From NCBI GenBank assembly GCA_002435755.1, contig DIYH01000024.1, forward strand, positions 512,598 to 576,597: a stretch of 64,000 bases of DNA, in the 5' to 3' direction. How positions within the stretch are numbered: position 1 is the stretch's first letter; each line of letters starts with the position of its first letter. This stretch comes from Flammeovirgaceae bacterium UBA6059. Lineage in GTDB: Bacteria; Bacteroidota; Bacteroidia; Cytophagales; Cyclobacteriaceae. The notes under the pieces were generated by a model. The model did not search any database, had not been told where the DNA came from, and saw nothing but the letters and a program-made list of their open reading frames with translations. The position numbers and the translations under genes were made by a program. Positions 1 to 8,496 of the stretch are shown piece by piece.

Positions 1-646
1 GATTTCCAATGGCAGCCAGCTGAGGAACAGATCTGAATATGAAGGAAGCGGCATTGAACCATTCACTCCATTCATAATCGTTCTGAGAATGGTTGATCAG
101 GTCTCCGGCATGTAGGAAAAAAGCCGCATTTGGAGCGGTTCGATAAGCTTCTCTTATACTTCTTGACCAGAGTGAATGAAGGTTATTTTGGGCATCACCC
201 AAGTAGACAAAAGTCAACTTCCGGGAAATAGCGTCAGGTGTACGGTGTTGTAGCCATTCACTCCAATAGGTACCATCTCCGACACGATATACATAATGAG
301 TTGCGGGTTTTAAATCGCGAAAATCTACGCGATGGTACAATGCAGATGCAAATTCATTGTTTAATGAGCTACTGATCGCTTTATGCCTGGTTTTTTGCTC
401 GTCAAAGTCAGGGGAAGGGTCTGAAACAGCTATTTCCGCTAATGCATTGGTAACCGTGGTATCTGTGCGCCATGTAACGGTAAAACTGGTGACAGGATCT
501 GAAGTGACCGTCAGCAAGATGCGATCGGGTCGAGGATCTGGTTGGTACCTTACTTGGATTATTTCGGGAGGAAGGTTTTTATGCTTCGGTTGAGAGATGA
601 GGGTAAAAAGGGGAATTATCGTTAAGATCAGGAGTAGTGATTTCAT
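1..646 (-). CDS. Metallophosphoesterase, purple-acid-phosphatase-like (partial, C-terminus outside window)
   Basis: The reading frame opens at the ATG at 646 and stays open to base 1, so only the first ~215 residues are present. A hydrophobic start (MKSLLLILTIIPLFTLIS) looks like a signal peptide. It is followed by a fibronectin-like domain (VTSFTVTWRTD, then LKPATHYVYRVGDG) and the beginning of a calcineurin-type phosphoesterase: GDAQNN, HAGDLINH and, at the window edge, AIGN, which should continue as the GNH(D/E) metal-binding motif. In this family two metal ions hydrolyse phosphate esters in the periplasm or at the cell surface. It is the last visible gene of the minus-strand operon starting at 6849, downstream of a TonB-dependent receptor and two lipoproteins, which suggests phosphate-ester use. 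Substrate is unknown. Confidence 0.85.
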   Translation of the reverse strand, partial: MKSLLLILTIIPLFTLISQPKHKNLPPEIIQVRYQPDPRPDRILLTVTSDPVTSFTVTWRTDTTVTNALAEIAVSDPSPDFDEQKTRHKAISSSLNNEFASALYHRVDFRDLKPATHYVYRVGDGTYWSEWLQHRTPDAISRKLTFVYLGDAQNNLHSLWSRSIREAYRTAPNAAFFLHAGDLINHSQNDYEWSEWFNAASFIFRSVPQLAAIGN

Positions 647-661
647 GATTTAACAAAATTG

Positions 662-687
662 GATCCGGCAGTGGAGTCTGCCGGATC
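662..687 (-). terminator. Intercistronic hairpin between lipoprotein and phosphoesterase genes
   Basis: A perfect 10-bp stem (662-671 pairing with 678-687, core GATCCGGCAG) encloses a 6-nt loop. On the minus-strand transcript it lies 16 nt upstream of the phosphoesterase start and is followed by CAATTTTG rather than a clean U-run. It may be a partial terminator, an attenuator or an mRNA-stabilising stem inside the operon. Confidence 0.5.
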
Positions 688-713
688 TGTGTTTAAATAA
701 ATCTACAATGAAT

Positions 714-734
714 ATAATGGGCGGTATCCATTAT
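714..734 (-). terminator. Second intercistronic hairpin after lipoprotein stop
   Basis: A 7-bp perfect stem ATAATGG/CCATTAT (714-720 with 728-734) lies 14 nt beyond the lipoprotein stop codon. Together with the stronger stem at 662-687 it fills most of the 101-nt gap between the two genes. There is no strong U-tract. Confidence 0.35.
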
Positions 735-747
735 AGGTAAGAAGTGT

Positions 748-2244
748 TTACCTGACAGTTCCATCTGGATTTTTCACCCATCCTGTTGTCCAGTCATTAG
801 CAGCATTTTCAATTGCGCCTTTAAAGGTGGCCGATGTGAAGAAGCTCCCCAGTGAGGATGGATCGAAATCACTGGATGCGGTGGAAGCAGGTATAATCGA
901 CCCTGTTGTAATTCCGTCGATGGCATCTTCTGAGTTCGCAAAGCCGCCTTCTGTGAAGAATATGTCTGCATCATCATCGTCCCTGGAATCATTGTCGTAG
1001 ACATGGCTATAAGCGAATACAACCGGCCCATCGATATCTGTAGGAGTTACTTCCTGGGCCCTTACTGCCCAATCGGGAAGTCCGGTGATCACAGCATTAT
1101 AGACCTTACCGCCTACGGATGAGCGGAACCTGATCCCTGAGTTGCCATATTCGGTTGGCGGATTGATAGTCTCTTTCCCTGGACCGACCACTGTTACGTT
1201 GGCGAGGGTAACATCGGAGCTTTCACGCAGGTAAAAGGCTTCACCGCCATCTTCCGAATTCCAGGCAATTGCAAACTGGATACTACCGGAGTATTCATCT
1301 CCCAACCTGAAGTTGCTGTCACCAGTCTGAGTAGCTACGAGGTATTTCATGTTGACATTTCCATCGGTGACCATGATGCCCTCATCTTCTGATTTGAATA
1401 CATTGATGTAAGAGATGTCGTTGGAATCGTCCATGTTTCTAAGCCTGAAAACCCGGTCTCCACCATACTCCATGCGTACATATTTCAGTGTACTATTGCT
1501 GGTAGCCTCAATTTCTAAGTTGTCCCAGTCACCGGGCTCAGGAGTTTCCCCGACCATTACTTTGGAGGAGGTCATGACCACAGGAGCAGTAGCTGTACCC
1601 GCAATACTAACAGCTACACCAGCACCTACTTCCAGACCAACTGCATCCTCTGCATTTGCATTTAGGTATACTACTACGCCTTCCTCAATGGTCAGGCCTG
1701 ACCCGGATTCGAAAACCAAAGAACTACCAATATAGTAACTTCTACCCTGGGCCAATAAAATGCTTGTACCATCCGTAACGAGCCCGTCTGTGGGTATTGT
1801 TACATTGAAAACATCACCTACTGTACTGGAAGATACCATGTCATAGAGTGCCACACTTATCTCAAAATCAACAGATTCGGACTCTTTGTCTTGTGTATTA
1901 ACGCCAACAAAGCTGTAGGTGATCGTAGCTCCTTCATTGGCCTCTCCTGGTACTGTCTGACCTGTATAGGAGAAAGTGGTAGCTTCAGGATCGGTGATCT
2001 CAATTTCTTCCAGGAAACCACCGTCCCTGTTCACGATAATTGAGCTAAGTCCTCCTTCTGCATCTATGGTAAGGTCTACCTCGATCGCCTGTCCTGGTTT
2101 TGCTACCATTGTAGCGTCACCATCGAGTGAAAGTACTGGATCCGAGAGAACTGGTTCAGGATCATCATCTCCGCAGGAACTAATGAAGATCAGTGCGGAA
2201 AAAGACACCATCCAAATCAAAGAGAGTCTGATATTCTGTTTCAT
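748..2244 (-). CDS. Surface lipoprotein with right-handed parallel beta-helix
   Basis: A 498-aa protein with a clear lipoprotein signal: a basic N-terminus, a hydrophobic stretch, and ISSCGDDDPEP, with the lipid-carrying Cys followed by acidic residues typical of Bacteroidota surface export. Residues ~30-130 look like an Ig-like domain. Residues ~140-450 carry short repeated strands (LTIEEGVVVYLNANAEDAV, VSIAGTATAPVVMTSS, STLKYVRMEYGG, NVNMKYLVATQ) typical of a right-handed beta-helix. The end, WTTGWVKNPDGTVR, closely resembles the end of the neighbouring lipoprotein (2290-3888), so the two are divergent paralogues. It is probably an accessory substrate-binding partner of the TonB-dependent receptor encoded upstream in the same operon (inference). 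Ligand unknown. Confidence 0.85.
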   Translation of the reverse strand: MKQNIRLSLIWMVSFSALIFISSCGDDDPEPVLSDPVLSLDGDATMVAKPGQAIEVDLTIDAEGGLSSIIVNRDGGFLEEIEITDPEATTFSYTGQTVPGEANEGATITYSFVGVNTQDKESESVDFEISVALYDMVSSSTVGDVFNVTIPTDGLVTDGTSILLAQGRSYYIGSSLVFESGSGLTIEEGVVVYLNANAEDAVGLEVGAGVAVSIAGTATAPVVMTSSKVMVGETPEPGDWDNLEIEATSNSTLKYVRMEYGGDRVFRLRNMDDSNDISYINVFKSEDEGIMVTDGNVNMKYLVATQTGDSNFRLGDEYSGSIQFAIAWNSEDGGEAFYLRESSDVTLANVTVVGPGKETINPPTEYGNSGIRFRSSVGGKVYNAVITGLPDWAVRAQEVTPTDIDGPVVFAYSHVYDNDSRDDDDADIFFTEGGFANSEDAIDGITTGSIIPASTASSDFDPSSLGSFFTSATFKGAIENAANDWTTGWVKNPDGTVR

Positions 2245-2289
2245 GATAAAAAGAGTTAAAAGTTCTATGTGTTAATCATTTGTTATCGT

Positions 2290-3888
2290 TTATCGCACCG
2301 ATCCATCAGGGTTTTTGCACCATTTTCCGTCTGCAGTCCAATCGCTGACGGCATCTTTAATAGCACCGATGAAGGGTGCTGAGTCAAACCAGTTGCTTAG
2401 GGATGCCGGATCAAACTGGCTGGAGACAGATCCTACAATTTGATCTGGCCCGATCCCGGTTACAGGATCGACTGACAGGTTAAATCGATCATTTGGTAGA
2501 AAATAAGTCTCTGCCTGCTCTTCGTAATTCGTTTTGTTATCAAATGAGCGGACGTTTCCAAGCAACATCGTCTCATCATTGAGGCGTTCCTGATCCACAT
2601 CCTCCACACGTACCGCATCGTCAGGAAAGTTGGTGGCAATTATGTTCTGGACAATTCCCATGGCTCCACGCCTCACCCGGATTCCCCGACGGGTGCCGTC
2701 CGTATCTGTCTTTCCGTTTCCTATCATAGTGATGTTTGATAGCTGCGTATAGGTCGCAGGTTGAAGTGTAAAATCGTTCCGGTCATTGCGCAACTCTACT
2801 GATCTTGCCTGGTTATTGTAGTTTACCGGGATGATCGTCACTGCAATAGAAGTCTGGAATACCCAAAACTGGCCTCTTCCTCTCCACCCATGTTCTGCCC
2901 ATAGGCCGTACGCCGCGTGTTCGGTCACAGCCAGAAACTTGATATCCACAGTTCCTCCTTTAAGTCTTATGCCATTGTCTTCACACTTGAACACCTGGAT
3001 ATGATCCAGTTGAGTGGATGACCCCACACCTAGAAGGTTGAGAGCGTCTGCATCTGATTTACCGGCATATTCGATGCGGACGTAACTTAGACTTCCGGAA
3101 TTGTCGCCGTCCGAGGTACCACCATAAATAAATCCCTCCTCAAATACCGTAGCACCCTGGTTTACTGAGGCATCTCCATACAAGAAAAGACCTCCCCAGT
3201 CTCCACGTTCCGCATTGCCGGTCAATGTGTTATCGCTTGTAAAGACAATGGGTTCGTCCTTGGAGCCAATGGCATTGATACGGGAACCCTGTGTGATGAC
3301 CAGCCTTGATTCCTGTAGATCTTCAAAGGTCTTCATTAGGATTGTGGTTCCCGGTTGGATGGTTAAAGTCTTGTCTCCCTCAACTGAGACCAGCCCGTTG
3401 ATCAGATATACCTGGTCGGGGGTCAATATGATATCGCGGTTTACTCTTCCGGTTATTATTTGCACCGGGGTATCGTGTATCTCACCTGCTACTATGTCAA
3501 ATGGTGGCCCCACCTCGACCTCCAGGTTATAAGGTGCGGCCTGCCCTTGCAATTGATCTGTCAGTTCAAATTCAAACAAAATGATCGTGCCATCCGCAAC
3601 AGGTTCGACCTCATAATTAAAGTCATAGGTCGCGATCAAGTGATCGGCTTCATAGTTAACCTGTTCAAACATCTCCCCGTCCTTGTATACTGTTAGTTGA
3701 TCAAGGCCATTTAAGGCCCTGAGTTCGATCCCCATTGAGACGATAAGTCCACTTTCCTGCTTAAATGAGTTGACTTCAACTAATGGGCTGATCTCAGGCC
3801 CTTGTTTTTCGAAGACATCATTTCCCGTATCACATCCGGTGTAACAAAGGATAAGTATAAGGGTGAATATCAGATATTGTAGCTTCAT
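2290..3888 (-). CDS. Surface lipoprotein with right-handed parallel beta-helix (paralogue)
   Basis: The start is placed at the ATG at 3888 because it gives a clean lipoprotein signal (MKLQYLIFTLILILCYTGC, then DTGND). Upstream in-frame starts would overlap the receptor gene. At 532 aa it has an N-terminal Ig-like domain followed by beta-helix strands (TLTIQPGTTILM, SRINAIGSKDEPIVFTSDN, GSLSYVRIEYAG, VDIKFLAVTEHAAYG). It ends WCKNPDGSVR, matching the paralogue at 748-2244. Only 4 nt separate the receptor stop (3893) from this start, and 45 nt separate its stop from the next gene, so co-transcription is very likely. Proposed role: cell-surface partner of the TonB-dependent receptor (inference). 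Confidence 0.86.
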   Translation of the reverse strand: MKLQYLIFTLILILCYTGCDTGNDVFEKQGPEISPLVEVNSFKQESGLIVSMGIELRALNGLDQLTVYKDGEMFEQVNYEADHLIATYDFNYEVEPVADGTIILFEFELTDQLQGQAAPYNLEVEVGPPFDIVAGEIHDTPVQIITGRVNRDIILTPDQVYLINGLVSVEGDKTLTIQPGTTILMKTFEDLQESRLVITQGSRINAIGSKDEPIVFTSDNTLTGNAERGDWGGLFLYGDASVNQGATVFEEGFIYGGTSDGDNSGSLSYVRIEYAGKSDADALNLLGVGSSTQLDHIQVFKCEDNGIRLKGGTVDIKFLAVTEHAAYGLWAEHGWRGRGQFWVFQTSIAVTIIPVNYNNQARSVELRNDRNDFTLQPATYTQLSNITMIGNGKTDTDGTRRGIRVRRGAMGIVQNIIATNFPDDAVRVEDVDQERLNDETMLLGNVRSFDNKTNYEEQAETYFLPNDRFNLSVDPVTGIGPDQIVGSVSSQFDPASLSNWFDSAPFIGAIKDAVSDWTADGKWCKNPDGSVR

Positions 3889-3892
3889 GTCT

Positions 3893-6733
3893 TTATCTGA
3901 TGTTATAAGATATTCCAAATCGATTCCACCATCCGAAATAGGCATAGTCTGCAACTCGCTCTGGTATCCCCTGGTAGACTATGGAAGGTGAATTAGTGAC
4001 GTTAAGAAACTCAGCGAAAATGCGAGCGCGATCTGTTATGCTGTAGCTGGTATTGATGTCCAGTTGTATACGGTCCTCCTGGACCAGGTCATTTCTAGCC
4101 TCTCCGGCCACTGTCCTCAAAAATGATCCATTGTAATTGACAGACGCTTTGGCGCTGAGCCCTTTGTAATCAAAACTCATGGCCCCATTCCAGGTATGTT
4201 CTGCCTGACCTGGCAGGTTAATATCTGACCGATCACTGGTAGTGGCATCAGATCCGGTGTAGGTGTAGTTAAAGTATACGCCCAGTCCCGCTAATATTCC
4301 CGGTAGAAAGTCCAGGGACAGTTGGCTGTTAAGTTCAAAACCGTAGACCTGTGCGTTTTCACCGTTTTGCTCCTGACGAAACTGAAACCCGGGAAACTCA
4401 TCATAAAATGGATCTCCTGGCCTTAAAAACCGGAGGTTACGGCTGAATTGAAAATCATCAATGTTTTTGTAGAACAGTCCACCGGACAACACGCCGATTG
4501 AGCCAAAGTAATGCTCAACTAAAAGATCCAGGTTGAAGGCACTTCCTGGTCTCAACTCAGGATTACCAGCCCTAATGCGAGATCCGTCTTCGTCAATACT
4601 CAGAAAGGGTACTAGATCATTGAAATTTGCTCTGGCATAGCTGTATGTCATGGCCGCACGGAGGTTAGTGAACTTTGTCAGGCCGTACTTAACATGGACG
4701 TTGGGTAACCAGAAATCGTATTCCGTTTCATCTGCAATAGGGATGGCCTCACCTGTGATGTTATTGACTGAAAAAGCATCGTACATGACCCGGTTAGTCT
4801 CGTACCGTAACCCGGCCAGCAACATCAGCTTGTTTATTTGCAGCTTGTTCATGAGATAGGCTGCTAGGATGTCCTCAGTAGCTGAGTAGGAGTCATTGAA
4901 AGTGTTTCGGTTGGAGCGGATCGGGTCAAATACAAACAGGTTTTCATTGCTCTCCACAAAGGAACGAAAACGGATTTCTGAAACACCCGGTCCAAATCTT
5001 ACTTCGTTGTTAAGGAAGTCCTGGTCTTCAAAGTCACTTATGACACTGGCAAAGCCAGCTCTTTCGTCAATCACCCGATTGGGGTCCGAGAAATTGTGGA
5101 TATTGTTTACTCTGTCCTTGTTATTAGCTTGAGATCTAGCCTTTATTCCTGCCTTGAAAAAACCTGACGAATTGCCTACGTTGTAGGGGATAGAGGCGTT
5201 GACCTTTGCGACGGCATTGGAAGAGGTAAGATCCAGGTCTACTATATCGTACCTGCTGATTTCATTGATCAAAAACGGATTGTGAAGGCTAAACTCAGAG
5301 TTTAAGGTTTCAAATGCCGGAAACTCTGAATAAATTCCCTTTGGGCCATTCAGGGAAACCAAGTCTACTCTGAAGTCAGCTCCTCTTTCAAAACGTCCGT
5401 TTAGTGCATCTTCAACTCTCCGGCTATCAGCATAATAAAGCCCCCAGTCAAGATTCACACTCTTTATGGAGTGTTGCCCCTCAAGGTTGTAAGAGAGGTT
5501 TTCAGAGTAATAATCACGAAGTGAGACATCCCTTCTCAGTTCTGTTTCTCGAATAGTATCAAGTGACTGCCACTGAACACCTGCAGATTCATTCAGAAAG
5601 ACCCTCAACCGGTTCCTTTCGTCTAAATCAGACCTTCGGGAGTACATGAAGTTGAATATGATCTCGTTATCCGGATCAAATTCATAATCCAACGTGAAGG
5701 TAGTACCCATCCTGGTGCGCTGGTTCTTAAGGTCTGATAACTGGTAGTTTTCCATGACCACTGTATCCCTTTCAAGAGACAAGACAGGTGTATCACCAAA
5801 TGGCGACCAGACAGCCTCCAGTTTATCCTCTTCATTGTCGGTTTCAAAGTAGCTGAACCCTGCCACCAGGCCCAGACGTCCATTCCTGTAGTTGTCAGAA
5901 AAGAACCGCTTACTAAGCTTGAGCCTACCTATCCCATTATAGCCTTGGGAGAGTGAGTTATATCCCATACCCGCTTCTGCTTTCAATTGCAGATTGGTGC
6001 TCCTTGCTGTTGGGGTACGTAGGTTGATAGATCCACCGATGGCATCACCATCCATGTCCGGGGTGATGGCCTTAACAATTTCCATGGAGGCAAGCTGATC
6101 CGCTGGGATGAGGTCAAGAGATTCGTTTCTTGAGCCATTGTCCTGGGTGGAAGGTATCTGTTCGCCATTGATGTTAATCGCTGTAAAGTGAGCGGGAGTA
6201 CCTCTCAGAGAGACGGTGGAGCCTTCTCCTCTTGACCGGGTAATGTTCACTCCAGGTACCCGCTGGAGTGCCTCTGCCACGTTCAAGTCCGGGAAGCGGC
6301 CTATCAGATCTGCGGAGACTATATTTTTTATGTTATCAGATGTTCTTTGTTGGTTAAGGGCTCGTGCTTGCCCTTCAACATTTCCTGTTATAATGACCTC
6401 CGATATCAGGACAGAATTGTAAGCAAGACCCTGATCGATAACTAACGTTTCCCCACCGATCACCCGGACCTTTTGTCGTTCCTCTTCATAACCCAAATAA
6501 CCGAAAACCAGGTTGTGCTCCCCCTCACGAATACCATTGATGCGATACTGACCATCCAGACCTGTGACTGCACCAAGACTGGTACCCTCAATTAATATTA
6601 GCGCCCCAATCAGTGATTCTCCCGATTGCTGGTCGGTGACTTTGCCTGTAACTGCACCCAATTGGGCATATCCTGCTACCGAGGATAGGGTGCCTACAAC
6701 AAACGTAAGAAGATATGAGGCTCTACATAACAT
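3893..6733 (-). CDS. TonB-dependent outer-membrane receptor
   Basis: A 946-aa protein with a signal peptide (MLCRASYLLTFVVGTLSSVA) and an N-terminal carboxypeptidase-regulatory-like domain at ~25-110 (GAVTGKVTDQQSGESLIGA ... GLDGQYRINGIREGEH). A plug domain follows at ~120-240 (RFPDLNVAEALQRVPGVNI, STVSLRGTPAHFTAININ, DGDAIGGSINLRT), then a 22-stranded-type barrel ending in FGISYNIR. It imports a ligand across the outer membrane using TonB energy. No SusD-like gene follows; two beta-helix lipoproteins and a phosphoesterase do, which argues against a polysaccharide-utilisation locus and suggests another nutrient such as organic phosphate (inference). Its ATG shares one base with the stop of the upstream microprotein, a translational-coupling arrangement. 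Confidence 0.95.
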   Translation of the reverse strand: MLCRASYLLTFVVGTLSSVAGYAQLGAVTGKVTDQQSGESLIGALILIEGTSLGAVTGLDGQYRINGIREGEHNLVFGYLGYEEERQKVRVIGGETLVIDQGLAYNSVLISEVIITGNVEGQARALNQQRTSDNIKNIVSADLIGRFPDLNVAEALQRVPGVNITRSRGEGSTVSLRGTPAHFTAININGEQIPSTQDNGSRNESLDLIPADQLASMEIVKAITPDMDGDAIGGSINLRTPTARSTNLQLKAEAGMGYNSLSQGYNGIGRLKLSKRFFSDNYRNGRLGLVAGFSYFETDNEEDKLEAVWSPFGDTPVLSLERDTVVMENYQLSDLKNQRTRMGTTFTLDYEFDPDNEIIFNFMYSRRSDLDERNRLRVFLNESAGVQWQSLDTIRETELRRDVSLRDYYSENLSYNLEGQHSIKSVNLDWGLYYADSRRVEDALNGRFERGADFRVDLVSLNGPKGIYSEFPAFETLNSEFSLHNPFLINEISRYDIVDLDLTSSNAVAKVNASIPYNVGNSSGFFKAGIKARSQANNKDRVNNIHNFSDPNRVIDERAGFASVISDFEDQDFLNNEVRFGPGVSEIRFRSFVESNENLFVFDPIRSNRNTFNDSYSATEDILAAYLMNKLQINKLMLLAGLRYETNRVMYDAFSVNNITGEAIPIADETEYDFWLPNVHVKYGLTKFTNLRAAMTYSYARANFNDLVPFLSIDEDGSRIRAGNPELRPGSAFNLDLLVEHYFGSIGVLSGGLFYKNIDDFQFSRNLRFLRPGDPFYDEFPGFQFRQEQNGENAQVYGFELNSQLSLDFLPGILAGLGVYFNYTYTGSDATTSDRSDINLPGQAEHTWNGAMSFDYKGLSAKASVNYNGSFLRTVAGEARNDLVQEDRIQLDINTSYSITDRARIFAEFLNVTNSPSIVYQGIPERVADYAYFGWWNRFGISYNIR

Positions 6734-6849
6734 TATAGTATCTCTATCAAAAGCAGGATAAAAAGCAACACCAGGAGACCAATGATGACCTCCTTCATTT
6801 GGTTCTGCTTTAACCTTTTTTCAGTCGTCTTATTGGATTTCTTCCGCAT
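6733..6849 (-). CDS. 38-aa single-pass membrane microprotein overlapping the receptor start
   Basis: The frame encodes a very basic N-terminus (MRKKSNKTTEKRLKQNQMKE) followed by an uninterrupted hydrophobic helix (VIIGLLVLLFILLLIEIL). The stop is part of TAATG, so its last A is also the first base of the receptor ATG. The charge pattern predicts one transmembrane helix with the N-terminus in the cytoplasm. The composition is what a real membrane peptide would show and not what a random frame would. I do not recognise a family. The overlap suggests it is translated and couples translation into the receptor gene; a role in receptor assembly or regulation is speculative. Confidence 0.55.
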   Translation of the reverse strand: MRKKSNKTTEKRLKQNQMKEVIIGLLVLLFILLLIEIL

Positions 6850-7039
6850 AGACTTATTGTTTCCAGCTAACAAAACTCCTGGAGTGGGCCAATAATTACC
6901 CATCACATTTGATTCAACTTATCTGTACAGATGATTCAGAAAGGAGTAAGTGAACTCGCCTAAATCTTAACCAAGGCTTATCCGAGTGTTTTTTAAGTGG
7001 GGCTTAATGTGTTATAAGAGTTAAAAGGGATTGACAGAG

Positions 7040-7430
7040 TCAAAGGCTCAAAATCACCTCACTGAGATCAATCTCAGCCGGAAACCCATTTTTTCTTCAT
7101 GCGATTGATGCTTTTTTTGACACCTGTAGGGGTGATGTTGGAGACACTGGCGATCTCCTTGTTTTCCATGACGACCTTGATGTAAGCGCATATCCTCAGG
7201 TAATTTTGGGTGAGGCTTGGATAGTTCTTTTCAGGCCATTGAAGAAACTGGGATGTACTTTTTCAAACTGGTACATAAACATAGACCAGCTTACTTCATT
7301 CAAGTGGTTAGCTCTCGTTCCTTTAGCTCTAGGGTTTCCTCTGCCATCTGCTTCTCGGTCTCACGTAGCAAACTGATCTCAGAGTTCTCGGAGACCAATT
7401 CATCGTTTTTGATGCTGAGGTCACCTTTTG
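7040..7430 (-). pseudogene. Remnant of TPR/LuxR-like regulator (C-terminal part, frameshifted)
   Basis: This stretch is a clear DNA-level relative of the 3' end of the regulator at 12302-14161. Readable pieces include SIKNDELVSENSEIS, ETEKQMAEETLELKEREL, SWSMFMYQFEKVHPSFFN and the HTH segment ENKEIASVSNITP. It is broken. About 45 codons corresponding to the region between KERELTT and NEESWSMF are missing and the junction runs into a stop. A one-base deletion shifts the frame after FFNGLK, and another one-base deletion falls in the A-run after NRMKK. The N-terminal TPR and transmembrane regions are absent. It is a dead copy. Confidence 0.85.
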
Positions 7431-7513
7431 GACGATATATGCCACGTTGGGTGATGTTGGAGGTGCCAAAGTACCTCTATAGAAATGCTCTATCTTACCA
7501 GTGTGGACGATGA

Positions 7514-7720
7514 TGGTACTGTATTTCTGCTAATGAACAGTCACAGTTTGGTCTTATATCACTTCAAGAAAGAATCATCTCAACTGGTAATCTACAAGCA
7601 GATGAGAGTGGAAGGATTGATCAACAACTCAGTCTTGGCAATCAACTGCCTGCAGGCATCTATGTCCTGACAGTAGAGTCTACTCAAAAGCTATTCAGGT
7701 TTAATATCATTAAGAAGTAG
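7514..7720 (+). pseudogene. Remnant of a T9SS cargo C-terminal sorting domain
   Basis: The frame ending at the TAG at 7718-7720 reads ISTGNLQADESGRIDQQL, then LPAGIYVLTVESTQKLFRF, NIIKK. The LPAGIYVLTV...KLFRFNIIKK pattern is the hallmark of a type A sorting domain. No start, signal peptide or body of a secreted protein is attached, and the frame is closed by a TGA at 7511. It lies back-to-back with the regulator remnant, the same arrangement as the intact regulator/surface-protein pairs at 12302/14388 and 43960/46119. Confidence 0.6.
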
Positions 7721-7873
7721 TGGTGTAGAAGTGAATGATGATCGCAACTTGTGAGGAGAGATACAAGCGAAATTAACCTGTTAGTGCATTTCCGTATGCT
7801 GAATCAGGTATGTATCGCCAGTGTTGCGCATGGTGTTTTGAGAGTAGTGTGTATAGATAATACGCACTAAACA

Positions 7874-8317
7874 CTATGTCTTAGCTAGCTTTTCTCTATA
7901 GTTTTTGACCAATTTTTCGCAATACTCCGCTTTGTTAACTTTAATATGTTCTAACTCTTCAAAATCTCCTATTGTTGGATTGAGCTTTCTCAAATTATTG
8001 TGACTCCAAACAGCTAGGTCGACAATTACTGGAGCAAGTTCTAGGGCTTCTTTTGTCAAGTGGTAGTAGTTCACTTTGTTATTATCAGGTCTTCGAGATT
8101 TTGTGATCAAACCAATCTCTTCCAGCCATTTTAGTCTTTTTGTAAGCACGTTGGTTGCAATTGCCTCTGGTCGCTCGAGAAAGTCCTTAAACGTTTCTAC
8201 ATCTTCTATTAACATCTGCTTGATGATCACCAATATCCATCGATCTCCTAATATGTCTAGTGAAGAAGTAATGGCGCAACTGCAGCGAAAATCAACTGAT
8301 TCATTTGAAGTCAACAT
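7874..8317 (-). CDS. HxlR-family winged-helix transcriptional regulator
   Basis: A 147-aa protein starting at the ATG at 8317 (MLTSNESVDF); the frame can extend to a TTG at 8344, but that start is less likely. The sequence CSCAITSSLDILGDRWILV followed by FKDFLERPEAIATNVLTKRL and WLEEIGLI is the classic HxlR/MarR-like winged helix. The Cys near the N-terminus is in the position used for redox or electrophile sensing in some HxlR relatives (family knowledge). It is divergent from the NTF2-like gene at 8497. The intergenic region contains three copies of a 19-bp dyad that is probably its operator. Confidence 0.93.
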   Translation of the reverse strand: MLTSNESVDFRCSCAITSSLDILGDRWILVIIKQMLIEDVETFKDFLERPEAIATNVLTKRLKWLEEIGLITKSRRPDNNKVNYYHLTKEALELAPVIVDLAVWSHNNLRKLNPTIGDFEELEHIKVNKAEYCEKLVKNYREKLAKT

Positions 8318-8348
8318 AAATATAGTTTTTACGAAAAATCTCAATTAT

Positions 8349-8463
8349 TACTTGCTGATAGAAAGTAATAATGTAATTTTACTTGCTCAGCGAAAGTATT
8401 AATTAGAGGCCAATAATTTAATAGCTCATAGAAAGTAAGTAGTCTACTTGCTTGAATAGAAGG
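8349..8463. promoter_or_regulatory. Operator array for HxlR regulator: three 19-bp dyads plus a half-site
   Basis: The first copy at 8349-8367 and the second at 8380-8398 both have TACTT and AAGTA arms around a 9-nt spacer that begins GCT and ends GA. A third at 8419-8437 keeps GCTCATAGAAAGTA with a degenerate left arm. A left-arm-only copy (TACTTGCT) starts at 8445. Start-to-start spacings are 31 and 39 bp. The array fills the gap between the divergent regulator and the NTF2-like gene, so it could control both. Confidence 0.7.
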
Positions 8464-8496
8464 AGCAACATTTAGCCTAAAACACAAAATCATATT

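Noticed and set aside
774..1031. Frames overlapping the beta-helix lipoproteins, receptor and surface genes on either strand
   Set aside because: They lie antisense to or out of frame with strongly supported genes, are low complexity or Ser/Pro rich, and have no domain evidence.
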